Shown one piece after another: positions 8,308-17,163 of a stretch of DNA of 64,000 bases (position 1 is the stretch's first letter; each line of letters opens with the position of its first letter). The position numbers and the translations under genes were made by a program. The stretch lies in assembly GCA_963763085.1 (NCBI GenBank), contig CAVXNB010000003.1, positions 682,001 to 746,000 on the forward strand, in the 5' to 3' direction. Under the pieces are notes generated by a model. It saw nothing but the letters and a program-made list of their open reading frames with translations, did no database searches and had not been told where the DNA came from. The DNA is from CAVXNB01 sp963763085. GTDB taxonomy: Bacteria; Actinomycetota; Acidimicrobiia; Acidimicrobiales; Bog-793.

Positions 8308-8313
8308 CTATGC
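8308..8313 (+). promoter_or_regulatory. Possible -10 box of the psp operon
   Basis: TATGCT lies about 30 bp before the pspA ATG, within the divergent mca/pspA gap, and is followed by a GGGAG ribosome binding site. I see no convincing -35 element, so this is tentative. Confidence 0.25.
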
Positions 8314-8342
8314 TGGCCGGTAGAACAGCAAGGGAGCACTTC

Positions 8343-9208
8343 ATGGGTGTGATGAAACGGCTGACGAACATCGTCCAGGCCAAGGCGAACAAAGTCCTCG
8401 ACAAGGCCGAGGACCCCGCGAGACGCTCGATCTCTCCTACGAGAAGCAGATCGAGCAGCTCCAGCAAGTCAAGCGTGGCCTCGCCGATGTGGCGACGGCG
8501 AAGAAGCGGATCGAGCTCCAGGCTCAGCAGTTGCAGCAGGCGGCCGCCAAGCTGCAGAGCCAGGCACGACAGGCGCTCGCGCAGAATCGTGAGGACCTCG
8601 CCACCGAGGCGCTCACGCGGCGATCGGGGATCGCCTCGCAGCTCGAGGGGCTGAAGACCCAGCACGACCAGCTGGCCCAACAGCAGGAGCGGCTCGAGGC
8701 GACTACCCAGCAGCTCCAGGCACGCGTCGAGGCGTTCCGCACGCAGAAGGAGACGCTGAAGGCCTCGTACACCGCCGCCCAGGCGCAGACGAGGATCGGC
8801 GAAGCCGTATCGGGCATCTCGGAGTCGATGAGCGACACCGGCATGGCGATGCAGCGGGCCCAGGACAAGATCGCCCAGATGCAGGCACGAGCCGGCGCCG
8901 TCGACGAGCTACTCGCGTCCGGAACCCTGACGGATCTGTCCGGGTCGACGGACCCGATCCAGGCCCAACTGGACAAGACGGCCTCCGCCGGCGAGGTGGA
9001 GCTTCAGCTCGCCCAGCTCAAGAGCGAACTGAACCCTCCCGCTGCGGCACCGAGCGGCGAGCTCGGCGCGGGCGCGGCTGCGGCCTCCGACGAGCCGGTC
9101 GACGGTGAAGTCGTTCCCGACCAGCAGCCGCCGCCTCCGGCCGCGGCCTCCGCCGCCCCGGCAGCGTCCAACGACCCGTTCAGCCTGGACGACGGGAGCG
9201 GATCATGA
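8343..9208 (+). CDS. pspA: Phage shock protein A (PspA/IM30), one frameshift
   Basis: PspA oligomerises on the inner membrane and protects it under envelope stress. The N-terminus MGVMKRLTNIVQAKANKVLDKAEDP begins at ATG 8343 after a GGGAG site. The frame then shifts: the run CCCC at 8414-8417 needs one more C to continue as RETLDLSYEKQ, and the rest (TAKKRIELQAQQLQQ onward) is in another frame. Restored length is about 288 residues: a long coiled coil (about 25-190) and a Pro/Ala-rich acidic C-terminal tail. A homopolymer miscount is the likeliest cause. It is first in an operon with pspAA, htpX and pspAB; the stop overlaps pspAA (ATGA). Confidence 0.9.
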
Positions 9209-9483
9209 TCGTGCGCATCCTCGGTCAGGGGCAGTTCGAGCTCAACGAGAGTCAGATCGCCCCCATGGAGGAGCTCGACCAACAGCTCGTGGCGGCGCTC
9301 GACGCCGGAGACGAGTCGAGGTTCCGGGACATTCTCGCCCGGTTGCGCCACATCGTGCGGTCGGAGGGGGTGCCGGTTCCGGCTGACCGTTTCGTGCCGT
9401 CCGACCTGACGTTGCCCGACGAGCACGCGTCGCTCGCCGAAGTCCGCGAGCTCCTGGCATCCGAGGACGCCGGGGAGTCCTGA
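9205..9483 (+). CDS. pspAA: PspA-associated protein PspAA
   Basis: A 92-residue acidic protein starting at ATG 9205, overlapping the pspA stop by 4 bp. It matches the small PspA-associated PspAA type: MIVRILGQGQFEL at the start, a central helix DQQLVAALDAGDESRFRD, then VRSEGVPVPADRFVPSDL. PspAA proteins are encoded beside PspA in actinobacteria and some archaea and are thought to modulate or bind PspA; the biochemical role is poorly known. The tight overlap supports stoichiometric co-expression. Confidence 0.85.
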   Translation: MIVRILGQGQFELNESQIAPMEELDQQLVAALDAGDESRFRDILARLRHIVRSEGVPVPADRFVPSDLTLPDEHASLAEVRELLASEDAGES

Positions 9484-9488
9484 GTCAC

Positions 9489-10428
9489 GTGGCAAAGACC
9501 CGCTTTCCTGCGGACCGTGGTCTCACGGCCCGCATGCTCACGACCGTCTTCCTGCTCGGGCTGCTGTACGCCCTGTTCGTCACGGTCCTGTTCCTCGTCG
9601 GAGTGAAGCTCGTCTTCATCCTCGTCATCGCGTTCGCGCTGCTGTTCGTGCAGTACTTCTTTTCGGACCGCATCGCCCTGTACTCGATGGGCGGCAAGAT
9701 CGTGACCCGCGAGCAGGCACCGCAGCTCCACGGGGTGGTCGACCGGTTGTGTGCCATGGCCAATATGCCCAAGCCCCAGGTGGCCATCGCCAACGTCGAC
9801 ATGCCGAACGCCTTCGCGACCGGTCGCGACCAGAAGCATGCCGTCGTCTGCGTCACCACGGGCATCCTGCGACGCCTCGACGAGCCCGAGCTCGAGGCCG
9901 TGCTCGCCCATGAGCTGTCCCACGTCGCCCACCGTGATGTCGCCGTCATGACCATCGCCAGCTTTCTCGGGATCCTGGCCGGCCTTCTCACCCGCGTCCT
10001 CCTCTACGCCGGGCTCTTCGGGGGCTTCGGAGGTGGCAACAACAGGAATCAGGGCGGTGGCAACGCCGGCGGACAGGTGGCTCTGATCGAGCTCGGCATG
10101 CTTGCTTTCTCGGCGGTCGTGTACGCGATCAGCTTCCTCCTCATCCGCACGCTGTCGCGCTACCGGGAGCTCGCCGCGGACCGGTCGGGGGCGATCCTGA
10201 TCGGCCAACCGCGCCTGCTCGCCCAGGCGCTGGTGAAGGTGACGGGGGAGATGTCGCGGATCCCGCACGCGCGACCTCCGTGCGGCGGAACACTTCAACG
10301 CCTTCTTCTTCGCCCCCGCGTTCGCGAAGGGCGTGAGCCTTTCGACGCTCTTCTCGACCCACCCCACGCTCGAGCGGCGCCTCCAGCAGCTGACCGAGCT
10401 CGAGGCCCAGATGGGGCACGCGGCGTGA
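9489..10428 (+). CDS. htpX: M48-family zinc metalloprotease HtpX, one frameshift
   Basis: A membrane protease of the HtpX type. GTG 9489 starts it; two N-terminal helices lie at about residues 16-36 and 38-58. The zinc motif is HELSHVAHRD at about 138, and two more hydrophobic segments follow (about 155-180 and 205-225). The third-ligand region YRELAADRSG is present. After MSRIP at about 10265 one extra base (near 10266) breaks the frame. In the restored frame TRDLRAAEHFNAFFFAPAF continues to TGA 10428, giving about 312 residues. A Gly/Asn-rich loop is at about 178-195. HtpX degrades misfolded membrane proteins, which fits a Psp operon. The stop overlaps pspAB (GTGA). Confidence 0.9.
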
Positions 10429-11033
10429 AGCTCTTCGACGTGCTTCTCGGCCGCACGAAGCCCGTCAAGCCCGACCTCGATCATCTCTTCGGACTCCCGG
10501 GCGCAGAGATCACCCTCGAGGCTTCTGCCGGGCTCCGCCCCACGGGGCAGGCCGGCGTCTGCTTCAAACCGGCATCCGGACAGCAGTTCGCCCAGACCAC
10601 CTCGGAGGTGGAGCAGCTGCTCGACCTCGGCGGCAGTGCCAAGATCCACGAGGAGTCCGACTCCTACGGCTATCGGTGGGTCGTGATCTCCGACGACGAC
10701 TTCAGCGACCTCATCAACCAGGTGCACGTCGTCAACACGACGCTCGAGGAGAACGGCTGGGGCCCGCAGCTCCTTTGCTCGGTGTTCGGATTCGAGCCGG
10801 TCCCGGGCGGCGCCGCCGACGCCGGCGCCGCCACGGGTGCCCAGAAGGTTGCCGGAACGTATCTCGTCTACCTGTACAAACGGGGCACGTTCTACCCCTT
10901 CGTGCCGCTGCCCGCGACGGAGAAGCGCGATTCAGACCAGGAGCGCCTGCTGAACGTCATGCTGGCCACGGACCTCCAGATGGAGCCCGACCTCGAGCGC
11001 TGGTTCCCTCTGTGGGGGGTCCCGGTCCGCTGA
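10425..11033 (+). CDS. pspAB: PspA-associated protein PspAB
   Basis: A 202-residue soluble protein with GTG start at 10425, overlapping the restored htpX stop. It appears fused to htpX in the raw frame only because of the htpX indel. The sequence begins MKLFDVLLGRTKPVKPDLDHLF, typical of PspAB-type proteins found next to PspA, PspAA and HtpX in actinobacteria. No enzymatic motif is visible. A central Ala/Gly-rich linker lies at about residues 125-140. Its role is inferred from the conserved neighbourhood. It is convergent with the next gene, with a 1-bp gap between stop codons. Confidence 0.85.
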   Translation: MKLFDVLLGRTKPVKPDLDHLFGLPGAEITLEASAGLRPTGQAGVCFKPASGQQFAQTTSEVEQLLDLGGSAKIHEESDSYGYRWVVISDDDFSDLINQVHVVNTTLEENGWGPQLLCSVFGFEPVPGGAADAGAATGAQKVAGTYLVYLYKRGTFYPFVPLPATEKRDSDQERLLNVMLATDLQMEPDLERWFPLWGVPVR

Positions 11034-11034
11034 G

Positions 11035-12159
11035 CTACCCGCGCCCGCGCCCGCGCCGCCGTGCCGGGACGAGCGGGCTGCCCCGGCGGAAGGGATCCCA
11101 CGCCGCAGGGGCACTTCGCAGGTAGCCGACGACAGCCTCGGAGATCACGGCGGGTTCGAGGTCGGACGCACCGTCCGGTTCGGGTCGCATCCGGGTCGTG
11201 ATGGACCCGACACCGTCCGCCACCCACCGGACACCGGAGGGCTCGGAGGCGCTCAGCAGATCCGCCAGCGGCCCCAGGTCGGGCCGCAGTGGCACGCGCC
11301 GGCTCATGTACCGGACCCAACCCTCGTAGCGCAGGTAGAGCTCGCAACGGCCGGCCTCGAACACGAGCATCCGCGAGGCCGGCGTTGCGCTGTGCAGCGC
11401 GACCCGGTTGAGCTCTCCTCCGTCGCAACCCTCCGCAAGCGCACGCCGCGCGTCGCCGGCATCGGTCACCCGCGTCACGACCGCAAGATCCACGTGCGGA
11501 ATCTCGGCGATGACCACCGCGCCGGCCCGGAGATCATCCAGCGTCGCCGCGAACGCCGTGTCCTCCTCCTCCCAGAAGCGCCGGAAACGCTCGGGATGCT
11601 CGAGCAGCTCCACGGTCCGCTCGAGCACGGCCCGGTACGGTGGGCCCGAGCCGCTCCCGGGCCGCTCGGCGGCGAATTCCGTTTCTGATGTGCCGCCGGC
11701 CGCGTCAAGGGCCATCGGCCCGATCGCGAAGGCGATCCGCGCAGCACGGCGGGATTGCACGACTCCGAAGTCGCCGCAGGACGCCACCTCGACGAGCACG
11801 CCCTCGTGCTGCAAGGCAGTCTCCGGATCGGTCATGGCGAACACCGACACGAGCCCGTCCTCGTCGAAGTGGTCGTTGGTGACCGCCTCGGCCCGCGCTC
11901 CAGCCTCGATCGCTCGACGGATCTCCGTCCCGGATCGGCCGGTCGCCCGACGACCGGAGCCGCCGTTGCCGCCGCCGGCGGCGGCGCGCAGGAACGCGAA
12001 CACGATCTGAGCCGAGAGATCGCGAGCCAGAATCCCTGGAGTCGGGCTCTGGGGCCAGTGCGAGAGGGTCAGGACCGAACCGGGTCGGGTCGTCCCGTCG
12101 ACGAGCACATGGGGCCGGTCTCCCAGCTCCTCGACAGGCACATAGGGAAGAGCCCGCAT
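11035..12159 (-). CDS. Conserved actinobacterial protein, DUF6687-like
   Basis: About 374 residues. The motif VEELGDRPHVLVDG, then LTLSHWPQSPTP and LSAQIVFAFL, matches my recollection of the uncharacterised DUF6687 family; this assignment was not checked. A Gly-rich loop follows at about 62-75, and NDHFDEDGLVSVFAM resembles the Asp/His metal-site style of DHH-type phosphoesterases, which is only a hint. ATG 12159 is preferred; a TTG at 12171 overlapping the upstream stop is an alternative. It follows the acyl-CoA dehydrogenase on the same strand, almost touching it. Function unknown. Confidence 0.7.
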   Translation of the reverse strand: MRALPYVPVEELGDRPHVLVDGTTRPGSVLTLSHWPQSPTPGILARDLSAQIVFAFLRAAAGGGNGGSGRRATGRSGTEIRRAIEAGARAEAVTNDHFDEDGLVSVFAMTDPETALQHEGVLVEVASCGDFGVVQSRRAARIAFAIGPMALDAAGGTSETEFAAERPGSGSGPPYRAVLERTVELLEHPERFRRFWEEEDTAFAATLDDLRAGAVVIAEIPHVDLAVVTRVTDAGDARRALAEGCDGGELNRVALHSATPASRMLVFEAGRCELYLRYEGWVRYMSRRVPLRPDLGPLADLLSASEPSGVRWVADGVGSITTRMRPEPDGASDLEPAVISEAVVGYLRSAPAAWDPFRRGSPLVPARRRGRGRG

Positions 12160-12167
12160 CACTTCGC

Positions 12168-13466
12168 TCAACCTTCGAGCGCGGCCTCGTCCAGAAGATC
12201 GGCGAACTTTGCCATCGCGACAGCGCGACGTGTCGGGACGTGTTCGGTCGGGACCTCGACGCTCCGGTAGCGCTTCAACGCGTGCCGGGCGACGGTGACA
12301 CGGTGCACTTCGTCCGGGCCGTCATAGATTCGAGCGGCCCGTGCCGCCCGGTACATGTGCTCCAGCGGAAGATCCGTCGAGTAACCGAGCGATCCGTGAA
12401 CCTGAATCGCCCTGTCGATCACGTCGTAGAGGACCTTCGCCCCGAAGTACTTGATCATGGCGATCTCGTCGCGGGCGGCGGAAGCCCCTTCCTTGTCCAT
12501 CTTCCACGCCGCGTGCAGGGTCAGAAGCCGCGCCGCGCTCATCTCGACCAGCGAATCGGCCACCCAGTTCTGGACTGTCTGCTTCTCCGCCAGGTACGAG
12601 CCATGTGTGTAGCGGGAGACCGCCCGCTCGCACAGCATGTCGAACGCCCGACGGGATTGCCCCAGCCAGCGCATGCAGTGGTGGATCCGCCCCGGCCCGA
12701 GGCGCTGCTGGGCGAGACGGAACCCGTCGCCTTCGTTGCCCAGGAGATTGCCGACCGGCACCCGCACGTCGCGGTAGACGATCTCGGAGTGGGCACCGAA
12801 TTTGCCGAAGTGCTCGACCGGGTCCTCCATCGTGGCGACGTCGCGCAAGACCTCGACCCCGGGTGTCGCCGCGGGCACGAGGATCATCGACGAGCCCTGG
12901 TAGGCATGGACGTCCGGATTCGTCACGGCCATCACGATGAGCACGTCGGCGATCGAGCCGTTTGTCGTGAACCACTTGTGGCCGTTGATGACCCACTCGT
13001 CGCCGTCGCGCACCGCCGTCGTCGAGATCAGCGTCGGGTCCGCGCCGGCGCCGGGCTCGGTCATGGAAAACCCGCTGCGGATCCTGCCGGCGAGGAGCGG
13101 TTCGAGCCATTGCGTCCGCTGGTCCTGGCGGCCCGTGGCCTCGATGCCGATCGCGATGAGCTCGGCGTTGCCTGAGTCGGGGGCGTTGTTGCCGAACGCG
13201 ACCGGCCCGTACGGCGTCTGGCCGAGAATCTCGTGCATCAGTCCGAGCTTGACCTGGCCGAATCCTCCGCCGCCCAGTTCGGGCGGTAGATGCGAGGCCC
13301 ACAGTCCCTGGCGGCGCACCTCCTCCTGGAGCGGTTCGAGGACACGCGTCAGCTGCCGCTGGCTCAGATTCAGGGTCTCGAGGGGGAAGATCTCTTCGCG
13401 GACGAAGGCGCGCATCCAGGCGAGCTTCTGTTCAAACTCCGGCTCGGTCTCGAAGTCCCAGGCCAT
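12168..13466 (-). CDS. Acyl-CoA dehydrogenase
   Basis: A 432-residue FAD-dependent acyl-CoA dehydrogenase with the full N-terminal helical, central beta and C-terminal helical domains. Motifs include FSMTEPGAGADPT and GHKWFTTNGS in the beta domain and IQVHGSLGYSTDLPLEHMYR in the C-terminal FAD/tetramer region. The overall style resembles the FadE/ACAD10-11 clade. ATG 13466 is preferred over an upstream in-frame start because GAGGAG sits 8 bp before it. It oxidises an acyl-CoA to the enoyl-CoA; chain length or steroid specificity cannot be judged. It is transcribed ahead of the DUF6687-like gene. Confidence 0.93.
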   Translation of the reverse strand: MAWDFETEPEFEQKLAWMRAFVREEIFPLETLNLSQRQLTRVLEPLQEEVRRQGLWASHLPPELGGGGFGQVKLGLMHEILGQTPYGPVAFGNNAPDSGNAELIAIGIEATGRQDQRTQWLEPLLAGRIRSGFSMTEPGAGADPTLISTTAVRDGDEWVINGHKWFTTNGSIADVLIVMAVTNPDVHAYQGSSMILVPAATPGVEVLRDVATMEDPVEHFGKFGAHSEIVYRDVRVPVGNLLGNEGDGFRLAQQRLGPGRIHHCMRWLGQSRRAFDMLCERAVSRYTHGSYLAEKQTVQNWVADSLVEMSAARLLTLHAAWKMDKEGASAARDEIAMIKYFGAKVLYDVIDRAIQVHGSLGYSTDLPLEHMYRAARAARIYDGPDEVHRVTVARHALKRYRSVEVPTEHVPTRRAVAMAKFADLLDEAALEG

Positions 13467-13561
13467 GACGGATCTCCTCACGCGGTCGCTGCGTCACGCG
13501 CTGTCCGCGTTCGACGCCCTGGCCAACCTTATGCGAGGACGCGAATCGTGCGTCCTGCCGC

Positions 13562-15895
13562 TCAGCCGATGGCGGGACAGGAAGCGGTCGGGCAGACAAT
13601 GTAATTGTCGACCAACCACAGCGGCACGCCGGCGGGGAGCACGTGCGGCGGTGCCGCGAATTCCAGCCGCGAGTCGAAACTGAACTGCTTCGTGTACCCG
13701 CTCTGGCCGACGTAGCCGAACGGGCCTCGGAAGTAGCTCAGGTCGGCTCCGTTGAGGTTTACGCCGCCCGACAGCGGCGTCGTGTCCCAATTCTCCACGC
13801 CGAAGGAGCCGTTCAAGCCGAAGATCGCCGCGTCGACGATGATGTTGGTCGGGTTGCACACCGTCGGCCAGATGTCGGCCGGGTCATTGGGATACGAGGT
13901 GCCGTTGATAACGGTACCGGCGTTGGTCGGGGCGCCGGTACCGTCGCCGAACCCGTGATTGATGCAGTCCTGCGGGTTCTCGAGAGGGTTGGTAAACGTG
14001 GGCTGGTTGCCGGAGATGAGGACGTCGTACTTGGCCGAAAGGCCCAGGATGTCCGGAGTTGTGGAGCTCGTGCACGCCGAGACCGAGGACGGGTTCGTGG
14101 CCGACGCGCCCCCGGATCCGTCGGCGCACTGATAGGTCAGGTCCCGCGTGATCATGATGTTGGCGCTGGACGCGATGGTGAGCTGGCCGTGCAGCTCTCC
14201 TTCGACGTAGACGTCACCTTCGTAGCACTGCGGGCTCGTCGCGGGGTTCGAGTACTGATAGGGATTGAAGCACGGCGTTGAGCCGTCGCTCGGAACACTT
14301 GGCGGGATAGGCGCCCCGCTGGAATTCGTCTGCAGCGTGTAGTCCTGCACGTAGACCACGCCGTCACTCGGCAAGGCGATGCCGGTGATGAACGGATTCG
14401 CCGCCGAGAACGTGGAGCCGCCCGAGCAGCTCGACGTCGTGATGGTCGTGTTGGTCGAGAGCGGGCTCCAGACGTTCATGGTCGTGCTGGTGCCGGTCGT
14501 GACGAGCTGAATCATCGTAGGCCCGACATAGGTGCAACCCGTTCCGGTCGTCCCCGTGGGCGGGCTGCTCGTCCCGTACTGGGCGAGGGCGCTGTTCAGG
14601 CTCGGAAGGCTCTGGGAGCCGTTGAGCGAGACGCCGTGGGCGATGTTCGGGTTGGCGCCCGACCCGCCGCAGTTAACACTGTCGACCGTGTAGCCCTCGG
14701 GAACGTAGTCGCCGATGAGCGACGTCGGATAGGGGCCGTTGGCGCCGGAGTTCGCAGCCGTGACGAGCACCGATCCGGGTACCTGGTACAGGTAGGGAAC
14801 ATCGGAGGGGGCACCGGACGTGAGCGAGACGGGTGAGCCGTTGAAAGTGGGCGAACCGCAGACGTGAAGCTGGTCGTTCGTGTACACCGGACCGTTGAAG
14901 TTCTCACCTGAGACGAAGTCATAGGGTGCCTCGCAGGGAAGACTCTGGGTGGTCACCGTGGTCGTGCCGCTCGAGCTGACGACGCCGCTCCCGTTGACGT
15001 TGAAGCTGAAGCCGGAGTTCTGCAGATACGGCCCGTAGTAGGGGTGCGAGTTCGAATACGTCGTGCCCCCGATCGTGAGCCCCAACGAGTCGATGAAGGT
15101 GTTCTGGCTGTACGTGTCGTACTGGCAGGTGGCTTGCCAGACCGAGACGTCGTTCACGTTCACGGTGGTGCCGGAGCCGTTGGTGTAGCTGTAGGAGATG
15201 TTGTACTGGGTCTCCGCTGTCGAGGTCGTGGCGCCGCCGGAGGTGCTCGTCGTGACGTTGATGCCCTGAATCGTCTGCGAGGAAGGATCGAGCACCTCGA
15301 TGTTGGAGTAATAGGCGTCGTCGAGAATCGAGGACGTGCTGAAGCTCGCCTCGGCGTTGACGTAGGAGTACGTCCCACGCGTGCCGGCTCGACCCGTGAC
15401 GCTGAGCACGATCGTTCCCGCGGCCGCGCCGGTCTGGCTGAACAGGCTCGAGTCGTTCGGCGAGTAGTGGAAGGCCTCGGGTGGACTCGTTCCCGACAGG
15501 TCGCACGTCGAGGACAGTCCCGCTCCGCACCAACCCTGGTTGGGGTTGGACGTCGAGAGCGCCGCCAGTGCGGCGTCGTTGGTCGGGTTGTTGCCTGAGT
15601 TGTAGGCGTAGTAGGCGGAGTACGAGTCGAGATTGTCCCGGTACCACTGGATGCCCGCCTCGGCGGCGGCGAGCGCGGCCGCCTTGTTCGTGGACCTGGC
15701 GAGCAGAGGGGTATCGGAGGTCACCTGCCCGGCCATGACGGGTGCGAGCGTCGCGAGGAGCACGAGAAGCACCAGGACGATGACGATCGTCTGGCCCGAC
15801 TCGTCCCGACTCTCGAGGCGCCGCCGGAGACGGTCGGAGACGGCCCGAAGAACCGGGCGCTGCAGAGGCCGACGCACGGCCGAGACCCGGGTCAT
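13562..15895 (-). CDS. PilX-like giant minor pilin (operon 1)
   Basis: A 777-residue prepilin-like protein starting at ATG 15895 (TGATG overlap with pilW1). A basic N-terminus (about 40 residues, many Arg) is followed by ESGQTIVIV and a continuous hydrophobic helix, then AAALAAAEAGIQWYRDNL, typical of PilX N-terminal domains. Position +5 after the presumed Gly cleavage site is Ile, not Glu, as in GspK-type tip pilins. The remaining roughly 680 residues are Ser/Thr/Gly/Asn-rich beta structure with several Cys pairs. It is several times longer than classical PilX. By analogy with GspI-GspJ-GspK it would sit at the filament tip. It is closely related to the protein at 20115-22464. Confidence 0.85.
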   Translation of the reverse strand: MTRVSAVRRPLQRPVLRAVSDRLRRRLESRDESGQTIVIVLVLLVLLATLAPVMAGQVTSDTPLLARSTNKAAALAAAEAGIQWYRDNLDSYSAYYAYNSGNNPTNDAALAALSTSNPNQGWCGAGLSSTCDLSGTSPPEAFHYSPNDSSLFSQTGAAAGTIVLSVTGRAGTRGTYSYVNAEASFSTSSILDDAYYSNIEVLDPSSQTIQGINVTTSTSGGATTSTAETQYNISYSYTNGSGTTVNVNDVSVWQATCQYDTYSQNTFIDSLGLTIGGTTYSNSHPYYGPYLQNSGFSFNVNGSGVVSSSGTTTVTTQSLPCEAPYDFVSGENFNGPVYTNDQLHVCGSPTFNGSPVSLTSGAPSDVPYLYQVPGSVLVTAANSGANGPYPTSLIGDYVPEGYTVDSVNCGGSGANPNIAHGVSLNGSQSLPSLNSALAQYGTSSPPTGTTGTGCTYVGPTMIQLVTTGTSTTMNVWSPLSTNTTITTSSCSGGSTFSAANPFITGIALPSDGVVYVQDYTLQTNSSGAPIPPSVPSDGSTPCFNPYQYSNPATSPQCYEGDVYVEGELHGQLTIASSANIMITRDLTYQCADGSGGASATNPSSVSACTSSTTPDILGLSAKYDVLISGNQPTFTNPLENPQDCINHGFGDGTGAPTNAGTVINGTSYPNDPADIWPTVCNPTNIIVDAAIFGLNGSFGVENWDTTPLSGGVNLNGADLSYFRGPFGYVGQSGYTKQFSFDSRLEFAAPPHVLPAGVPLWLVDNYIVCPTASCPAIG

Positions 15896-17163
15896 CACGG
15901 TGTTCCCGTTCCGGTCCACGGTCCCGACGCCGCGTAGGTCGAGTTGCCGCCGTAGCTGGCGGTGACGTTGTACACCTTCCCGCTGTTCAGCCCGGACTTC
16001 GAGAACACCGCCGTGCCTGAGCTGAGGGTGGTCGAGCCGCTGTAGGTCGTACATCCTCCGAAGCCGCAGCTACCCGACTGTTGCAGGGTGAAGCTGACTT
16101 GTCCGGTCGCCGCAGACGGGGACACCGTCGCCGTGATGGTGAGCGTGCCGCTGACGGGTTTGGTGACGACCGCGGTGATCGACGTGGCGAAGGGAACGAC
16201 GATCGAGTCCACCGCCGACGTCGAGGGCTGGAAGTCGCTTGTGCCGGAGAAGGAGGCGCTCACGCTGTAGGTGCCTCCCGAGCCCGGCGTGAAGCTGCAG
16301 GAGGCGGTTCCGGTCGTGGTGTTCACGTCGACCGGCGCTGTGCAGACGGACAGCACGGTCGCACCTTGGCTCACGCTGAAGGTCACGTTCCCTCCGTCCG
16401 GTACCGGGCTGACGGTCGCGGTGAGCGCCAACGGTGAGCCGACCGCGATGGTCCCGCTGGCGGTGACCGAGATCGACGACGTCGGGGCCGGGGCGCCGGC
16501 AGCGTTCTGGAGATAGATCGTCGTCTGGAAGTTGCTCGCCCGTACGGCGTGGAACCCGTACTTCGGTGTGTGCGGCCCGGCCAGGAACGTCACGTCGACG
16601 GCCACGGCAACGATCTCGCTGAGCTGGGCATTCGTCGGCGCAGTCGTGGAGGAGAGCCCCACCGGCGTGGTGCTGTAGTTGTTGTAGAAGTACGTGAACA
16701 CCGCCGAGGAGTTCACGGCATCGTAGGTGCCGATGCTCGTCGTGACCCCACCGTCGGGCGTGAGCGAGGTCGTGAAGGTGGCGTCGAGGGCAGGATTGCC
16801 GGAGTTGTGGAGCACAGCCTGCAGGGTCGCCGTCTGCGCGGTGCCGCTCGAGTTGACGCCGGCCAGGATGCTGGCGTTGAGCGTCGTCGCGTTCGAGCCC
16901 GGCAGGATCACGATCGCGGCGTGGAGGTATTGCATCAGTGCCTGTCCCGCGGTCTGGTCCTGCTGCACCCCGGTCATCGTGTCGTGGACGTTCTGGCTCT
17001 GCTGGAACAGGTTCGTCACGAGGGCGAGCACGATCGGGACGATCACCGAGATGATGACGAGCGTGACGAGCGTCTCGATCAGCGTGAAGCCCTCGTCCTC
17101 GCCTTCGTGTATCCGGTCCCGGTGCCGGTAGCGTCGAAGGGCGGCTGCCAGGCGAGCTCTCAT
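15895..17163 (-). CDS. PilW/GspJ-like minor pilin with Ig-like domains (operon 1)
   Basis: A 422-residue type IV prepilin. ATG 17163 overlaps the pilV1 stop (ATGA). The cleavage motif is EG/FTLIETLV with Glu at +5, preceded by a 25-residue basic leader and followed by the hydrophobic N-helix. The pilin body (about 45-235) contains FQQSQNVHDTM and YLHAAIVILPGSNATTLNAS. Two Ig-like beta-sandwich segments follow: TATVSPVPDGGNVTF at about 255-340 and TATVSPSAATGQVSF at about 350-420. Ig-like domains on a minor pilin point to adhesion. It is the middle gene of pilV-pilW-pilX and paralogous to the broken gene at 22461-23774. Confidence 0.88.
   Translation of the reverse strand: MRARLAAALRRYRHRDRIHEGEDEGFTLIETLVTLVIISVIVPIVLALVTNLFQQSQNVHDTMTGVQQDQTAGQALMQYLHAAIVILPGSNATTLNASILAGVNSSGTAQTATLQAVLHNSGNPALDATFTTSLTPDGGVTTSIGTYDAVNSSAVFTYFYNNYSTTPVGLSSTTAPTNAQLSEIVAVAVDVTFLAGPHTPKYGFHAVRASNFQTTIYLQNAAGAPAPTSSISVTASGTIAVGSPLALTATVSPVPDGGNVTFSVSQGATVLSVCTAPVDVNTTTGTASCSFTPGSGGTYSVSASFSGTSDFQPSTSAVDSIVVPFATSITAVVTKPVSGTLTITATVSPSAATGQVSFTLQQSGSCGFGGCTTYSGSTTLSSGTAVFSKSGLNSGKVYNVTASYGGNSTYAASGPWTGTGTP

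Noticed and set aside
9489..11033. Apparent HtpX-PspAB fusion
   Set aside because: One extra base near 10266 creates it. The proper HtpX C-terminus and its overlapping stop are present in another frame.
12240..13175. Long plus-strand frame inside the acyl-CoA dehydrogenase
   Set aside because: Arg/His-rich shadow of a secure gene without any domain.
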